14,861 nucleotides of DNA from Pseudomonadota bacterium (GTDB lineage Bacteria; Pseudomonadota; Alphaproteobacteria; Rhodobacterales; Rhodobacteraceae): assembly GCA_022573605.1 (NCBI GenBank), contig JACZTQ010000043.1, positions 1 to 14,861 on the forward strand, in the 5' to 3' direction. Below are positions 13,433 to 14,861 of this stretch, piece after piece. The translations under genes were made by a program, and so were the position numbers. The notes beneath the pieces were generated by a model that did not search any database, was not told the origin of the DNA, and worked only from the letters and a program-made list of their open reading frames with translations. Each line of letters opens with the position of its first letter. The first letter of the stretch is position 1.

Positions 13433-14861
13433 ATGAAACGCCTGTTGCTATCCACTCTGGCGGTCTGTGTGCTGGCGATCCCGGCCCAGGCTGCGGAGTG
13501 CCCGGCCATCACCGTCGCCGACCCGATGGGTATCGCCGCCGGCGCCTTCCCGCAGCAGTATGACCTGGCCGAGTTCGAGGCCGCCGCCAACTGCACGCTG
13601 ACCTTCCAGGAGAACCCGGATATCGGCGCTCTGAACGCCCGGATCCGGGGCAACCCCGCCCTGCCGCCGCTGGCCGACCGTTTGCCGTCGGAGCCGCTGG
13701 TGGTGGCTCCCTATAACGAGATCGGCCGCTATGGCGGCACCTTCGACGTGCTGTCGAACGCCACCGAGGCGGGCACCTCGGACTTCCTGTCGGTGCGCCA
13801 TGTGAACCTGGTGCGCTATTCGGACGACCTTCAGACGGTGGTGCCGAACATCGCCAAGAGCTGGGAGTGGAACGACGATTACACCCAGCTGACTTTCACC
13901 CTGCGCAAGGGCCACAGGTGGTCGGACGGCGCGCCGTTCACCGCCGATGACGTGAAATACTGGTACGACAATCTGGCGCTTAACCCCGATGTGATGGCCA
14001 AGGCGAAGGATTATGTTCTGGTCGCCGGTGAGCGTATGGAGATCGTGGTTATCGATCCGCAGACCGTGCAGTTCAACCTGCCGGCGCCGAAGCCGGGCCT
14101 GATCGCGCACTTCGCGACCTCTTTCGCGCAAGGCTTCCAGCCCAAGCACTTCCTGGGCAAATGGGACCCGAAACTTAACGCGGATGCGGATGCGATGGCG
14201 CAAGAGGCCGGGTTCGAGAACGGTCTGGCGGTTATATCGGCCTATTACGGCAACTCGGACTGGACCGACACACCGTCGCCGCTGCTGAGCAAGCCGGACG
14301 AGGTTGCCAGTCTGCCAGCGGATGTCGTGCCGACGCTGGAGTCTCACATCACCGTCACGGATACGACCGAAGGCCGCCACCTGGTGGCAAACCCGTATTT
14401 CCACATGGTCGATACGGCTGGCAACCAGTTGCCTTACATCAGCGAGCAGGACGAGGTTTACATCAACGAGAACGAAGTCCGTATCCTGAAGCTGGTCAAC
14501 GCCGAAGTAGACTACAAGGAGCAATCGCTGCAGCTGGCTTCGGCGCCGCTGTTGATGGAGAATCAGGAGAAGGGCGACTATACGATCGACCTGCGGCCGG
14601 AGATCACGATATCGACCTTCGCCTTCAATGTGACCTCGGAAGATCCGGGCAAGCGTGCGGTCTTTGGCGACGTGCGCTTCCGCCAGGCGATGTCGGTCGC
14701 GATCAATCGTGAGGAGATCAATCAAGTTGCCTATTTTGGTCTGGGTGAAGGGAAACAGTATATCGGCTTCTCACCCCCGCCCAAGTTCGTCGATCCGAAA
14801 TGGGTGCAGCACTTCGCCCAGTACGACCCGGCACTGGCGAATTCGCTGTTGGACGAGATCG
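13433..14861 (+). CDS. Periplasmic substrate-binding protein (SBP_bac_5), paralog 2 (partial, C-terminus outside window)
   Basis: An open frame runs from ATG at 13433 (or the adjacent ATG at 13430) through the right edge, giving about 476 residues. I prefer 13433 because GGGAG is then seven bases upstream, exactly as in the first copy. The signal peptide MKRLLLSTLAVCVLAIPAQA and mature start AECPAITVADPMG nearly repeat paralog 1, with about 13 differences in the first 100 residues. Divergence is greater later. The SBP_bac_5 motifs recur (RKGHRWSDGAPFTADDV, FRQAMSVAINREEIN), and landmarks stay exactly 2364 bases from those of the first gene, so there is no net indel. Differences are spread through presumed ligand-facing regions, so the two may bind related but distinct ligands for one transporter. 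Codon use becomes less GC-rich after about 13900. Confidence 0.92.
   Translation, partial: MKRLLLSTLAVCVLAIPAQAAECPAITVADPMGIAAGAFPQQYDLAEFEAAANCTLTFQENPDIGALNARIRGNPALPPLADRLPSEPLVVAPYNEIGRYGGTFDVLSNATEAGTSDFLSVRHVNLVRYSDDLQTVVPNIAKSWEWNDDYTQLTFTLRKGHRWSDGAPFTADDVKYWYDNLALNPDVMAKAKDYVLVAGERMEIVVIDPQTVQFNLPAPKPGLIAHFATSFAQGFQPKHFLGKWDPKLNADADAMAQEAGFENGLAVISAYYGNSDWTDTPSPLLSKPDEVASLPADVVPTLESHITVTDTTEGRHLVANPYFHMVDTAGNQLPYISEQDEVYINENEVRILKLVNAEVDYKEQSLQLASAPLLMENQEKGDYTIDLRPEITISTFAFNVTSEDPGKRAVFGDVRFRQAMSVAINREEINQVAYFGLGEGKQYIGFSPPPKFVDPKWVQHFAQYDPALANSLLDEI

Noticed and set aside
10881..14861. Tandem repeat as an insertion sequence or composite element
   Set aside because: There are no terminal inverted repeats, target-site duplications or transposase. 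The repeat unit is a gene plus its own promoter, so simple gene duplication explains it.

Overview
The window is GC-rich, and nearly all third codon positions are G or C. Together with the gene families present, this suggests an alphaproteobacterium, most likely near the Rhodospirillales; the taxonomy is inference. There are two unrelated halves, and I see no rRNA, tRNA, CRISPR array, transposase or attachment site.

Positions 1-9069 hold a compact two-armed envelope-lipid locus built around an 85-base divergent intergenic region (3592-3676). The leftward arm encodes a CDP-alcohol phosphatidyltransferase with an extra N-terminal domain, a diacylglycerol/sphingosine-type lipid kinase, an aspartyl/asparaginyl beta-hydroxylase-family oxygenase, and an unrecognised protein cut by the left edge. 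The rightward arm encodes a metallophosphoesterase, a HIT protein, two LptF/LptG-type permeases, a GNAT-fold protein resembling the bacterial ceramide synthase family, and a MobA-like nucleotidyltransferase. Many junctions overlap by 1-4 bases, which points to two translationally coupled operons. Read together, the genes can make an acylated backbone, phosphorylate it, activate and attach a polar head group, hydroxylate an acyl chain and move the product across the periplasm. From memory, the content and probably the order resemble the Caulobacter sphingolipid (ceramide phosphoglycerate) locus. The diagnostic first-step gene, serine palmitoyltransferase, is not in the window and would be expected just left of position 1.

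Positions 9079-10801 (minus strand) hold a class V PLP-dependent enzyme followed by a small secreted DUF2147 protein.

Positions 10802-14861 hold two tandem paralogous genes for large periplasmic substrate-binding proteins of peptide/nickel-type ABC transporters. The second runs off the right edge. They lie 2364 bases apart with no net length change through the sequenced overlap. Their upstream regions were duplicated with them and keep a TATAAT box, the same leader length and a dyad whose arms have changed in a compensating way. A 111-base tract near the start of both genes is identical although the rest has diverged, which suggests gene conversion. No permease or ATPase gene for this transporter is visible.
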